Positions 1-8,348 of a stretch of 37,847 bases of DNA are shown here, piece by piece. Source of the DNA: Heliomicrobium gestii (GTDB taxonomy: Bacteria > Bacillota > Desulfitobacteriia > Heliobacteriales > Heliobacteriaceae). Under the pieces are notes generated by a model. The model searched no databases and was not told where the DNA came from. It worked only from the letters and a program-made list of their open reading frames with translations. The first letter of the stretch is position 1. Every line of letters begins with the position of its first letter. The position numbers and the translations under genes are program-made. The stretch lies in NCBI RefSeq assembly GCF_009877435.1, contig NZ_WXEX01000019.1:1-37847 (forward strand). The letters run 5' to 3'.

Positions 1-2
1 CC

Positions 3-188
3 GTCCGAAAGGACAATACCATTATGGTCAACAGCAATCGCTACTCGGTGCCGCTGGGCACGTACCAGGCCGGCGTCGAGGTGCGGATCGAAATCGCGGA
101 GGAGAACCTGTCCATCTATGCCCTCGATATAGGCGCAGTGCTTGCGGAACATGGGTTGGTGGCCGGACGAGGGCATCTCTGGATGACC
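3..188 (+). pseudogene. IS21-family transposase IstA, C-terminal remnant
   Basis: The frame is open from the left edge of the window and reads VRKDNTIMVNSNRYSVPLG, followed by GVEVRIEI and AEHGLVAGRGHL. This is the pattern of the C-terminal Mu-type beta-barrel domain of IS21 IstA transposases, with its conserved RYSVP and later H...GRG motifs. Only the end of the protein is in the window, so whether the upstream part is intact cannot be judged. The tail soon loses similarity and runs into the istB-like remnant, which points to decay. Family assignment rests on motif memory. Confidence 0.6.
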
Positions 189-189
189 T

Positions 190-420
190 ATTGCAGCAGT
201 GCCACTTTCACCAGCGCAGCGAACAGCTTGCACCCAAGCCGCAACCGCGGATCTTCCTTATCTGGCATTTCTCGAACAGGTGCTGGTTTCCGACGAGGAC
301 TCAGGGTTCCTTGTTCCTGAGTTCCCGTCGGCGCCAAATGGCAACCGCGTCAAGACTTCCCCGGACAACCGCGCCGAAGACGCATTCTTCACTCAAAGAA
401 ATGTTTGGGTACAGGATCCG
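190..420 (+). pseudogene. IS21-family helper ATPase IstB, N-terminal remnant
   Basis: One frame starting at a GTG near 199 reads TACTQAATADLPYLAFLEQV and then NGNRVKTSPDNRAEDAFF. IstB proteins normally begin with a helical segment containing adLsYleFLeqLL, then a run of basic residues and a K-T-L-x-x-F-D motif. Here the order is right but the residues are degenerate. The Walker A ATPase core never appears, because AT-rich unrelated sequence follows from about 420. I read this as a truncated, decayed istB head next to the istA tail. Confidence is moderate because similarity is limited to about 50 residues. Confidence 0.45.
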
Positions 421-431
421 TGCTTCGTTAT

Positions 432-1292
432 TCAATTAACAACAATGACAGGTTCGAACACCATCGATCTATCAATTTTTACCGCCTTGCATATTTCTCT
501 AAACTGCGAAGAAACCACCATTACGTCAATTATTGTGTTTCCTATAGTAACCATCTCTTTTGACTGATTAAAGTCCTTGCTGTGGATGATTGATTCATAA
601 TCATAGTGCAATGGCCAAAAGATTCTCCCTGTAATGTTACAATGGGCACAGTATTCTTTCGTCATTTTTTCAAACCTCATAGCACTAGACAACGGGGGCA
701 ATTGATTATTCAAGATAAGTTGAAATACTTCCCTCCTTTTGGCCATGCTTCCCACATGATGTACTGGTCTAAGCGTATAACCGGAGAGTTTTTTCTTTTC
801 CATGATATTCGCAAACGCTTCCGATACGATGGTAAACGAGCCAGAAGTAACTGTAGCAGTTTGGTTAATAAAATGACGTTTTTTCATAATACTTGTATCA
901 AAATGCAATTCGGTTTGCTGGATCGACTCAGACAAGCCGCAGTATGAACAGAGACACTCCTTCTTGTATATAGTACCATATTTGTCAGGAAGTTTGTTTT
1001 CCGGCAATTGCACTATTGAGCGAAGGCGATAAAGAGGTGCATTATTCATTTCATCTTCTGAAAACTCAAATTCATATGCATAGGTATATTTCATGTTCCA
1101 CTTTTCTAGTTGTTTAAGTAATGCCATGTGTTCACTTGAAGCTACCACTAATCTTATGTTATAGGACATGAAATATTCTTTATAGGGGGGAATATTCGTA
1201 ATACCTAGTTCCGTCAGAAAGGAATTTAATTTTATAGCATTACGTGTTTCCTGTTGAAACAATAGAATAACGATTAAAACATAAGCCATCAT
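432..1292 (-). CDS. unknown protein with two CxxC pairs, candidate immunity protein
   Basis: A 286-residue protein of a family I do not recognise. It starts at the first of two adjacent ATG codons, about 9 bases after an AGAGAGGTG ribosome-binding site. The N-terminus is hydrophobic (AYVLIVILLF) and may be a core beta strand and not a signal. Two cysteine pairs, C115xxC118 (CSYCG) and C215xxC218 (CAHCN), lie about 100 residues apart and suggest a zinc-ribbon-like site. The rest looks like a mixed alpha/beta cytoplasmic protein. It lies on the same strand, just downstream of the secreted HNH-type toxin gene, where immunity genes of polymorphic toxins usually sit. Codon use is AT-rich like the toxin gene and unlike the rest of the window. 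The immunity role is inferred from position only; double-CxxCG families known from other phyla are a loose alternative. Confidence 0.6.
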   Translation of the reverse strand: MMAYVLIVILLFQQETRNAIKLNSFLTELGITNIPPYKEYFMSYNIRLVVASSEHMALLKQLEKWNMKYTYAYEFEFSEDEMNNAPLYRLRSIVQLPENKLPDKYGTIYKKECLCSYCGLSESIQQTELHFDTSIMKKRHFINQTATVTSGSFTIVSEAFANIMEKKKLSGYTLRPVHHVGSMAKRREVFQLILNNQLPPLSSAMRFEKMTKEYCAHCNITGRIFWPLHYDYESIIHSKDFNQSKEMVTIGNTIIDVMVVSSQFREICKAVKIDRSMVFEPVIVVN

Positions 1293-1350
1293 TTTTGTTT
1301 ACACCTCTCTTGTATTCTCTAATAATTAGTCTATAAAAGCAAGTCTCTTG

Positions 1351-1380
1351 CTAAAAAAAACCTCCTGTTACGAGGAGGGC
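1351..1380 (-). terminator. intrinsic terminator after the toxin gene
   Basis: On the minus strand a 6-bp stem (arms 1361-1366 and 1373-1378) is followed directly by eight T residues (1353-1360). It lies 50 bases after the toxin stop and before the candidate immunity gene. A second small hairpin (1339-1351, 5-bp arms) follows at once. Confidence 0.75.
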
Positions 1381-1427
1381 AGAAATAGAGGAAAATAAGG
1401 CTTTTAGATCTATTCGGGGTTATATCT

Positions 1428-2252
1428 CTACGATGATAACCATTGGCTTTCTGTAAACTTCGCTAAAAACCTCCAGATATCATCTGCAGTTTGATCATAA
1501 AGTTCAGTATATGCTTCAATATGTTTAGCAACGAGATAATTTTGTTGTAAATTTGAATAGTCTGTTCCATAAGGAATTTTTTGCCTCATTTGATATGTCA
1601 TCAAAGAATGATCTGTGTCTTTTAATGCTATAGCCAGCATTGAATAAACTGTGGTACTAAAGTTTTTCGCAAATCTTTGTTCGATAATATGATGTGCTTG
1701 AGTTCCCCTCGGAAGAGACCCACTAAACTGCCCGTATTTTTTTATAGAATAGCTTAAACTAGTTTTTAATTTAGAAGAGTTTTCCATCATAGTCCGAACG
1801 CCGCTTATTGACGGAACTCCTGGAAAAATAACCGAAGCGGTATCCATGACAACCCAAAAACCATTCCAGAAACTTGGGTCCTCGTAATAAGCATTTAAAC
1901 TTAATACTAGACATCCAACATCGAAAAGGGTTTCAAACGATGTTATTCCAACTTGCTGACTCTCTTGTGTAGTATTATTTCCATCTATATATTTAATTTC
2001 ATCTAATTTATATTTAGTGTTTTTAAGTTTATCCTCTATGAGTTTCTTTGGTTCTTTAATATTATTTGATATTCCGATATTTATGTTACTTTTGTTTCCG
2101 GTTGCTTTTTCAATTAATGTTAACTGAGCTGCTTTTACCGCTTGTATAGGATTACTTTTACTAGATTCACTTGCTAGAACATAGGGGGTAAACATGGTCA
2201 AACAATACAATAGTGTAAACAATGCTGTAAATAATTTTATCCTGACTTTCAA
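1428..2252 (-). CDS. secreted polymorphic-toxin-like protein with C-terminal HNH-type nuclease domain
   Basis: Read from a TTG at 2252 (GGGAG ten bases upstream) this is 274 residues with a clear export signal: KVRIK, a hydrophobic core, and a likely cleavage site after YVLA (residue 27). The frame is open up to a GTG at 2321 and another GTG at 2273 has an AAGGAAA site, so the start is uncertain, but the extra residues would make the signal atypical. Residues about 110-150 hold the pre-toxin linker common in Rhs/polymorphic toxins (EDPSFWN, then FPGVPSISG). The C-terminus has RGTQAHHIIEQRFAKNF, then MLAIALKDTDHSL and KIPYG. This is the pattern of HNH-fold toxin nucleases, with a His-His pair and a later His as probable metal/catalytic residues. 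Target DNA or RNA cannot be told. The gene is AT-rich and probably acquired. Confidence 0.65.
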   Translation of the reverse strand: MKVRIKLFTALFTLLYCLTMFTPYVLASESSKSNPIQAVKAAQLTLIEKATGNKSNINIGISNNIKEPKKLIEDKLKNTKYKLDEIKYIDGNNTTQESQQVGITSFETLFDVGCLVLSLNAYYEDPSFWNGFWVVMDTASVIFPGVPSISGVRTMMENSSKLKTSLSYSIKKYGQFSGSLPRGTQAHHIIEQRFAKNFSTTVYSMLAIALKDTDHSLMTYQMRQKIPYGTDYSNLQQNYLVAKHIEAYTELYDQTADDIWRFLAKFTESQWLSS

Positions 2253-2453
2253 GACAACAACACTCCCATTCACAATATTTTCCTTATTTTCCTCTGTTAT
2301 CAATATTACCAAATTTCCCACAATAAAAGTGTAAATTTTATGTTAATTCTAGGTAAATACGTTTTTCATATGGATAATGTTAAATATGCTGAAAAATTGA
2401 TATTCAATATATTCTAACTACCGAATATAGTCCTCCTTCACCTCCTAACTCAT

Positions 2454-2482
2454 TTCTCCTCCTCTCCTCCCCATGCTATAAT
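2454..2482 (+). promoter_or_regulatory. candidate sigma-A promoter of aguAB
   Basis: A perfect TATAAT at 2477-2482, preceded by TG one base upstream (extended -10), lies 32 bases before the aguA start. The -35 position (2454-2459, TTCTCC) is poor, which fits an extended -10 promoter. The leader would be only about 25 bases. Confidence 0.6.
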
Positions 2483-2514
2483 AAGCCGAAACATCACACG
2501 AAGGAGAAGATCTC

Positions 2515-3531
2515 ATGTCTCTGCCGCAGCAATCCGGCTTCGCCATGCCCCCCGAATGGGCGCCCCATCAGCGCACCTTCATCACCTGGCCCATCGACGA
2601 TACGACCTGGCCCGATGAGCTCGATGAGGTCCGTCAAGCCTACGCCCGGGTGGCCCAGGCCATCGCCCGCTTCGAACCTGTGACCATGATCGTCCTGCCC
2701 GAACTTGCCGAGGAGGCCGCCCAACTCTGCGGTCCCTCCGTCGATATCCTCCCTATGGAGTATGACGACTCCTGGATCCGCGACAACGGCCCCACCTTCC
2801 TCAAAAACGCCGCCGGCGAGGTGGCTGGCGTCAACTGGCAGTTCAACGCCTGGGGCAACAAGTTCCCCTGTGAACTGGACAACCTCGTGGCGCCCCAACT
2901 GCTCGACCGCTTCGGCATCCGCCGCTTTGACGCCCCCTTTGTCATGGAGGGCGGTTCCATCCATGTGGACGGCGAAGGCACCCTCCTGACGACGGAAGAG
3001 TGCCTCCTCAATAAAAACCGCAACCCCCACATGACCTGCGAGGAACTGGGGTCGCAAGTGGGCCGCTATCTGGGCGTCGAGAAAATTGTCTGGTTGAAAA
3101 AAGGCCTCTACGGCGATCATACCGATGGACACGTGGACAATGTGGCCTGTTTCGCCCGGCCGGGCGTCGTGCTTCTTCAGGTCTGCTCTGACTCGGAAGA
3201 CCCCAACTACGCCATCAGCCGCGAGAACCTGGAGATCCTTCAGGAAGCCGTCGACGCCAAGGGCCGCTCCTTTGAGATCATCCCCATTGAGCAGCCGCCT
3301 GCGCTCCACCACAACGGCGTCCGCATGGCCGCCAGTTACATCAACTTCTATTTTGTCAACGGCGGCATCATCCTCCCCGTCTTCGGCGGCGAATGCGCCG
3401 AGACAGACCGGCAGGCCGAGGCCGTCCTGGCCCGCGTCTTCCCCGACCGGACCATCGTGCCCGTCGAGAGCCGGATCATCCTCACCGGTGGCGGCAACAT
3501 CCACTGCGCCACCCAGCAGATGCCCAAATAG
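2515..3531 (+). CDS. aguA: agmatine deiminase
   Basis: 338 residues, the usual length of the family. It hydrolyses agmatine to N-carbamoylputrescine and ammonia in the cytoplasm and belongs to the peptidyl-arginine-deiminase superfamily. Visible family motifs are MPPEWAPHQRTFITWP near the N-terminus, DDSWIRDNGP with substrate-binding acids, DHTDGHVDN with the catalytic His, and GGGNIHCATQQ with the nucleophile Cys331. The ATG follows GAAGGAG at a spacing of about 8. aguB begins 21 bases after the stop, so the two steps of the agmatine-to-putrescine route are encoded together. No arginine decarboxylase gene is in the window to supply the agmatine. GC content jumps sharply at the start of this gene compared with the AT-rich sequence before it. 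Confidence 0.96.
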   Translation: MSLPQQSGFAMPPEWAPHQRTFITWPIDDTTWPDELDEVRQAYARVAQAIARFEPVTMIVLPELAEEAAQLCGPSVDILPMEYDDSWIRDNGPTFLKNAAGEVAGVNWQFNAWGNKFPCELDNLVAPQLLDRFGIRRFDAPFVMEGGSIHVDGEGTLLTTEECLLNKNRNPHMTCEELGSQVGRYLGVEKIVWLKKGLYGDHTDGHVDNVACFARPGVVLLQVCSDSEDPNYAISRENLEILQEAVDAKGRSFEIIPIEQPPALHHNGVRMAASYINFYFVNGGIILPVFGGECAETDRQAEAVLARVFPDRTIVPVESRIILTGGGNIHCATQQMPK

Positions 3532-3552
3532 TTTTCGAGTCGGAGGGATCCC

Positions 3553-4440
<888 letters not shown>

Positions 4441-4476
4441 ACTCAACCCGCATACTGATCGTACCCACAGGCTGCT

Positions 4477-4524
4477 GCTCCCTTCGCCGGTCCACCCCTG
4501 GACAGGCTGCGAGGGGAGCTTTTT
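4477..4524 (+). terminator. intrinsic terminator of aguAB
   Basis: A long hairpin with outer arms GCTCCCTTCGC and GCGAGGGGAGC (one mismatch), an inner GTCCA/TGGAC stem, and then TTTTT. It lies 36 bases after the aguB stop. Confidence 0.85.
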
Positions 4525-4591
4525 ATCGCCCGTCGCCGGGAAAACTGATGATTGCAGATCTCTTCAGGGAGTTTGTTAAGGAGGCGCCTGT

Positions 4592-5641
4592 GTGAAACAA
4601 AAGGAATCGGCGTGGCATTACATCCCCCAGCGGGTCTTTTTCGAAGAGGAGGCCCTCGCCTACCCCTTGGGACAGAAACTCGTCGCCCTCTGCCGCGATT
4701 TGGGCCTTCCCACCCGGCAGATCCCCTCCCATAACCGTGTCACCGGCCTGCCGGGAGATACGCCGAGCCAAAAATACGTACAGGCCAAAAAGACCCTCGT
4801 CGTCGGCGTCAAGCGCGATTTGCGCTTTCCCACCTGCCGACCCTCGGCCGATTATCAATTTCCCCTGATGACGAGTTGCCCCGGTCACTGCGAGTACTGC
4901 TACCTGCAAACCACCCTGGGCCAGCGTCCCTATCTTCGCGTCTACGTCAATGTGGAGGAGATGCTGGATCAGGCGGCCACATACATCGCAAAAAAAGCGC
5001 CCGAGCCGACCACCTTTGAAGTGGCCAGTTCGGGCGATCCGCTGAGCGTCGAGCACCTGACCGGCTCGCTGTTCAAGACGATTGAGTTTTTCGGCGACCA
5101 GGAGTTCGGACGACTTCGATTCGTCACCAAGTTCACCGGCGTGGAACCGCTTCTCAAGGCCCGCCACAAGGGCCACACGCGCTTTCGCTTTTCCCTAAAC
5201 AGCGAGCGCGTCCTTCGTGACTTTGAACACCGGACGCCGCCAGTGGCCGAGCGCATCGCTGCCGCCGCCCAGGTGGCCCGCGCCGGCTATCCCCTTGGCT
5301 TCATCATCGCGCCGATCATGGTCTACCCCGGCTGGGAGGACGATTACCTGCGCCTTTTCGACCAATTGAAAAAGGAGCTGGCATCGCTCCAGCCCCTTTC
5401 TCCACCGGTGACCTTTGAGTTGATCCAACACCGCTTCACAGCGCGAGCCAAAAAAGTGATCCTGGAACGCTTCCCCGAATCCCGCCTCGACATGGACGAA
5501 GAGAAGCGCAAGTTCAAGTACGGCAAGTATGGCATGGGCAAGTATGTATACCCCGACGAGACAGCCAGATCGATGAAGGATCTGCTCCAGACGGCGCTGC
5601 TCGAACGGTTTCCCGATGCCGAGGTAGAGTACTTTACCTAA
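4592..5641 (+). CDS. splB: spore photoproduct lyase (radical SAM), H-donor Cys replaced by Ser
   Basis: 349 residues, normal family length. SplB is a radical SAM enzyme that reverts the thymine dimer spore photoproduct (5-thyminyl-5,6-dihydrothymine) in germinating spores. The 4Fe-4S motif CPGHCEYCYLQ gives Cys96, Cys100 and Cys103, and the tyrosines flanking the third Cys (Tyr102, Tyr104) are kept. Other family blocks are HNRVTGLPGD and EHLTGSL. The family's conserved later cysteine (Cys141 in B. subtilis, in FEAxCTSD) lies 43 residues after the third cluster Cys. Here that place is Ser146, in FEVASSGDP, encoded by AGT. The GTG start has AAGGAGG eight bases upstream. The gene stands alone between the aguB terminator and a convergent yajQ. 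No sigma-G promoter was recognised. It could be a variant SPL or a paralogue with altered chemistry. Confidence 0.9.
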   Translation: MKQKESAWHYIPQRVFFEEEALAYPLGQKLVALCRDLGLPTRQIPSHNRVTGLPGDTPSQKYVQAKKTLVVGVKRDLRFPTCRPSADYQFPLMTSCPGHCEYCYLQTTLGQRPYLRVYVNVEEMLDQAATYIAKKAPEPTTFEVASSGDPLSVEHLTGSLFKTIEFFGDQEFGRLRFVTKFTGVEPLLKARHKGHTRFRFSLNSERVLRDFEHRTPPVAERIAAAAQVARAGYPLGFIIAPIMVYPGWEDDYLRLFDQLKKELASLQPLSPPVTFELIQHRFTARAKKVILERFPESRLDMDEEKRKFKYGKYGMGKYVYPDETARSMKDLLQTALLERFPDAEVEYFT

Positions 5642-5660
5642 AGGTGTACGAAAGTGTACT

Positions 5661-5690
5661 GCCTAACGGGAGCGGCCGCTACGGTTAGCC
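5661..5690. repeat. imperfect inverted repeat between convergent splB and yajQ
   Basis: The 88-base gap between the two convergent genes holds an imperfect palindrome centred on GCGGCCGC, with arms GCCTAACGGGAGCG and CGCTACGGTTAGCC and about three mismatches. No proper T-tract follows on either strand, so it may be a weak bidirectional terminator or only a stable RNA stem. Confidence 0.35.
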
Positions 5691-5729
5691 CGCAATTTTC
5701 CCGCGTACGGCAGGCTCTATTCCCGTGGC

Positions 5730-6224
5730 CTACGACCGGAAATTGATAAACTGCAGCTCAATATCCAGATCCGCCTTCTTCAGCAAGGCGATGACCGCTT
5801 GCAGGTCGTCGCGTTTGCTGCCGCTCACGCGGACCTGGTCGCCCTGCACAGAGGCCTGCACCTTGATCTTGCTGTCCTTGATCAGCTTGGTGATCTCTTT
5901 GGCCTTCTCCTTCGAGATCCCCTGCACCATCTCGACCTTCTGCCGGACCGTATCGCCGGCGGCCGACTCGATTTTGCCGTATTTCAAGGCGCGCAGGGAG
6001 ATTCCACGCTTGACCATCTTCGCTTCCAAGATGTCGGTGACGTTCTTCAGCTTAAACTCATCATCAGAGATCAGCACGATGGCGCCCTCTTCCTGGCGAA
6101 TCTCACTCTTGCTGCCTTTAAAGTCAAAACGCTGTTCCATTTCCTTAACAGCCTGGTGAACGGCATTGGTCACTTCCTGCTCATCCACCTGCGATACGAT
6201 ATCAAACGATGCGTCTTTGGCCAT
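5730..6224 (-). CDS. yajQ: YajQ family nucleotide-binding protein
   Basis: 164 residues from the ATG at 6224, which has AGGAGG seven bases upstream; the open frame runs further but without a start signal. It begins [18 protein letters not shown] and contains [20 protein letters not shown] and [10 protein letters not shown], all hallmark blocks of the YajQ/UPF0234 (DUF520) family. The fold is a pair of ferredoxin-like domains. Members bind nucleic acid or, in Xanthomonas, cyclic di-GMP; the role in Firmicutes is unsettled. The C-terminus [13 protein letters not shown] is typical. It follows the rodZ-like gene with only 38 bases between, and a terminator hairpin fills most of that gap. Confidence 0.93.
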   Translation of the reverse strand: MAKDASFDIVSQVDEQEVTNAVHQAVKEMEQRFDFKGSKSEIRQEEGAIVLISDDEFKLKNVTDILEAKMVKRGISLRALKYGKIESAAGDTVRQKVEMVQGISKEKAKEITKLIKDSKIKVQASVQGDQVRVSGSKRDDLQAVIALLKKADLDIELQFINFRS

Positions 6225-6245
6225 GGCGTTTCCTCCTTCTTTTAT

Positions 6246-6276
6246 GCAAAAAACCCGGGCCTCAGCCCGGGTTTTG
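6246..6276 (-). terminator. intrinsic terminator overlapping the end of the rodZ-like gene
   Basis: A GC-rich stem, AAAACCCGGGC and GCCCGGGTTTT with a 4-base loop, is followed on the minus strand by six T residues. The last codons and stop of the rodZ-like gene are inside the stem. The flanking A and T runs make it look bidirectional. Confidence 0.8.
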
Positions 6277-7167
6277 CGTCTTGGGGACAAACTCTTCTTT
6301 GATGACCTGTCCCACGTCCCCGAGGGTGCCGAGACTTTTTCCGTTCAAGATGACTTCCACGGCGCCGGCGTTGCCGAGAACCACATTGATCTTGTCCTTG
6401 CCGGTGAAGGTCATCGCATCGCCGACGGCAGCCGTTCCTTCATAAGCCATCTGGCCGTCCTGGCTCACCGACATCCAGCACTTATCCTGCAGGACCCGCA
6501 AGGTCACGGCCACACCGCGAGCCGCCGGGCTCGGCGCAGGCGCTACGGCAGGAACGCCCGGGGCGGATTCTCCATTGCTCGCCTGTGGCACGTTTGCAGT
6601 AGAGTCACCCGGCGAGCCGCCCGCCGTCGTCGCTGACTCTGTCATCGAAGTCGGCGGTGAAGAACCTTCCGGTGTCGCCGCCCCCTGAACCCCTGGCAGG
6701 GACTCGGACGTTACCGTCGCCGGTGGTTTGGCGCCGTTGATGGCAACACCATTGTCGGCGCGACCCTTGTTGTCATTTCGGTCACTGCCTGGCATGCTGG
6801 CCGAGACAAAGACCAGTCCGGCAATGGCCGCCACCGCCAGGCCATAACCGGCGTACTTGACGATACCACCCGGCCGAGGCGCCGAGTACTCATTTTCCTT
6901 CTCCTCCGTCACGGGAGGCGCTTCCTCTTCCTCTGATTTCCAGTCATGTTTCATCGCTTCGATCAGCGGCGCCGGATCGAGGCCAAGGTATTTGGCATAA
7001 CTGCGCATAAACCCGACGCCGTAGACACGACCGGGGAGCAAGTCATAATTGCCTTCTTCCAAAGCGGTCAGGTACGCCAGACGGATGTTTGTATCCGTTT
7101 CCACCTGACGCAATGAGAGTTGCTTCTGTTCCCTGGCTTGCCGGAGCACAAGCCCGAGGCTTTCCAT
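6262..7167 (-). CDS. RodZ-like helix-turn-helix membrane protein
   Basis: 301 residues from the ATG at 7167, chosen for its AAGGAGG site at proper spacing; an upstream in-frame ATG at 7200 lacks one. Residues 1-62 form the Cro/RodZ-type HTH domain ([50 protein letters not shown]). An acidic linker, one membrane span (about 104-122), a long Pro/Ser/Ala/Thr/Gly-rich stretch and a C-terminal DUF4115-like beta domain ([18 protein letters not shown]) follow. RodZ links MreB to the cell wall elongation machinery, and the Bacillus counterpart YmfM lies in the same neighbourhood. The HTH lies in the cytoplasm and probably serves protein binding and not DNA binding. It is probably transcribed with mnmH. 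Confidence 0.85.
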   Translation of the reverse strand: MESLGLVLRQAREQKQLSLRQVETDTNIRLAYLTALEEGNYDLLPGRVYGVGFMRSYAKYLGLDPAPLIEAMKHDWKSEEEEAPPVTEEKENEYSAPRPGGIVKYAGYGLAVAAIAGLVFVSASMPGSDRNDNKGRADNGVAINGAKPPATVTSESLPGVQGAATPEGSSPPTSMTESATTAGGSPGDSTANVPQASNGESAPGVPAVAPAPSPAARGVAVTLRVLQDKCWMSVSQDGQMAYEGTAAVGDAMTFTGKDKINVVLGNAGAVEVILNGKSLGTLGDVGQVIKEEFVPKTQNPG

Positions 7168-8226
7168 CGACGTGACCTCCTTTCTGAAAGCGTGCTTCAT
7201 TGTATAGCATGAGCAGGTTCACCGCTTCGGTAACCGAAGATGCATCCACCGCAAAAGCGTACTGAGGGCTCGGTCCGTTTGGATACCCGTATAACGGATC
7301 ATAATATTCCCGCAAAAGCACTTCCGCAACAGCGGCATAATCCTCCTGTTCGACCCATCGGATCAGTTCTTTGACCCGGGCCTTGCCGAGGCGCTGTTCC
7401 AACCGCTCCATGGCTTGCAACAGTTTCCCCCGGTCCGATTGGCTGGCATAAACATCGACAAGCCGCTTGATTCGCAGGGCCATCGGCGCATACAACAGGA
7501 TCCGCTCGCCCTCCTGCATACGCCGGAAAAAGGTCTGCGGAAGGGAGACGCGGCCGATACGGCGGCTTTCACACTCCATGAAGATGCCGGGCTTGCCTTC
7601 ACAGGCCCGCAAGGCCATGAAGAGACGGCTCCAAAGGTCTGCTGACTCGGAATCGCGTCATAACCGATATGGCCGAAGACGCTGCCCCGGTTCTCGGCGA
7701 TGGCCTCCAGATCGATCACGCCGGCGCCCCTTGCGGCCAGGGCCGAGAGGATCTCCGTCTTGCCGACGCCGGTGTTGCCATGAAGCATCAGAAAAGGCCA
7801 GGCGCTGAGGCGCTGCTCAAGGTATTCATTGACATAACGACGAAAGGCCTTGTAACCGCCTTCCAGTCGATAGGTCTCCATCCCCATCAGGTTGAGAACA
7901 GTCGATGTGGTCTTGCTGCGCATCCCGCCACGCCAGCAAAACAGGACGGCTGGTCCCTTGCCGGCGATGGTCTGAGCCTTGCGGTACATTTCCGGGAGCT
8001 TGGGACCGGTGATCTCCAGGCCGATTTCGCGGGCATCGGCCGGCCCCTGGTGCCGGTAGATGGTGCCCACGCGAACCCGTTCCTCATTGGAAAGCAAGGG
8101 GAGATTGACCGCGCCGGGAATGGTGGCTTCTGTATATTCACCTTCTGATCGCACATCAATCAGCGGACCAAATTCACCGGACAGTGCTTTCTCGATGGTG
8201 ATGGGAATTTCCGTGTTGCCTCTCAT
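7043..8226 (-). pseudogene. mnmH: tRNA 2-selenouridine synthase MnmH/SelU, frameshifted
   Basis: MnmH exchanges the sulfur of 2-thiouridine for selenium at the tRNA wobble position, using selenophosphate. The first frame (8226 to about 7633) carries the rhodanese domain (PLIDVRSEGEY, FCWRGGMRS) and the P-loop domain (LHGNTGVGKTE, IENRGSVFG-like block). With the ATG at 8226 the catalytic cysteine is residue 97, as in E. coli SelU, which supports this start. The conserved continuation (SRLFMALRACEGKPGIFMEC, ESRRIGRVSLP) lies in another frame. A one-base loss near 7630-7635 joins PSQQTFG to SRLFMAL. No -1 slippery heptamer is visible there. The second frame also runs 125 bases into the rodZ-like gene, beyond the usual family end. 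It is a pseudogene or a sequencing error. Confidence 0.85.
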
Positions 8227-8302
8227 GCGCTCGCAATGACTTCCCTTCAAGAAAAAAAGTCGAAAAATCTCCCGAAGGTTAATTTTACGACATTCTCATA
8301 TT

Positions 8303-8332
8303 AGTATATCATTTGGAGTCTAATCCTGTCAA
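8303..8332 (-). promoter_or_regulatory. sigma-A promoter upstream of mnmH
   Basis: On the minus strand TTGACA (8327-8332), an 18-base spacer and TATACT (8303-8308) lie about 77 bases before the mnmH start. It sits directly after the stop of the BMP-like lipoprotein gene, so mnmH and the rodZ-like gene can be expressed apart from ftsK. Confidence 0.8.
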
Positions 8333-8348
8333 AAAGTTCAAAGCCCGC

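Noticed and set aside
2494-3504. A 336-codon minus-strand frame over aguA
   Set aside because: Antisense shadow; aguA on the plus strand has full catalytic motifs and a good ribosome-binding site.
7625-7640. Programmed ribosomal frameshift in mnmH
   Set aside because: No X-XXY-YYZ slippery heptamer or strong downstream pseudoknot was seen, and the family is not known to use one.
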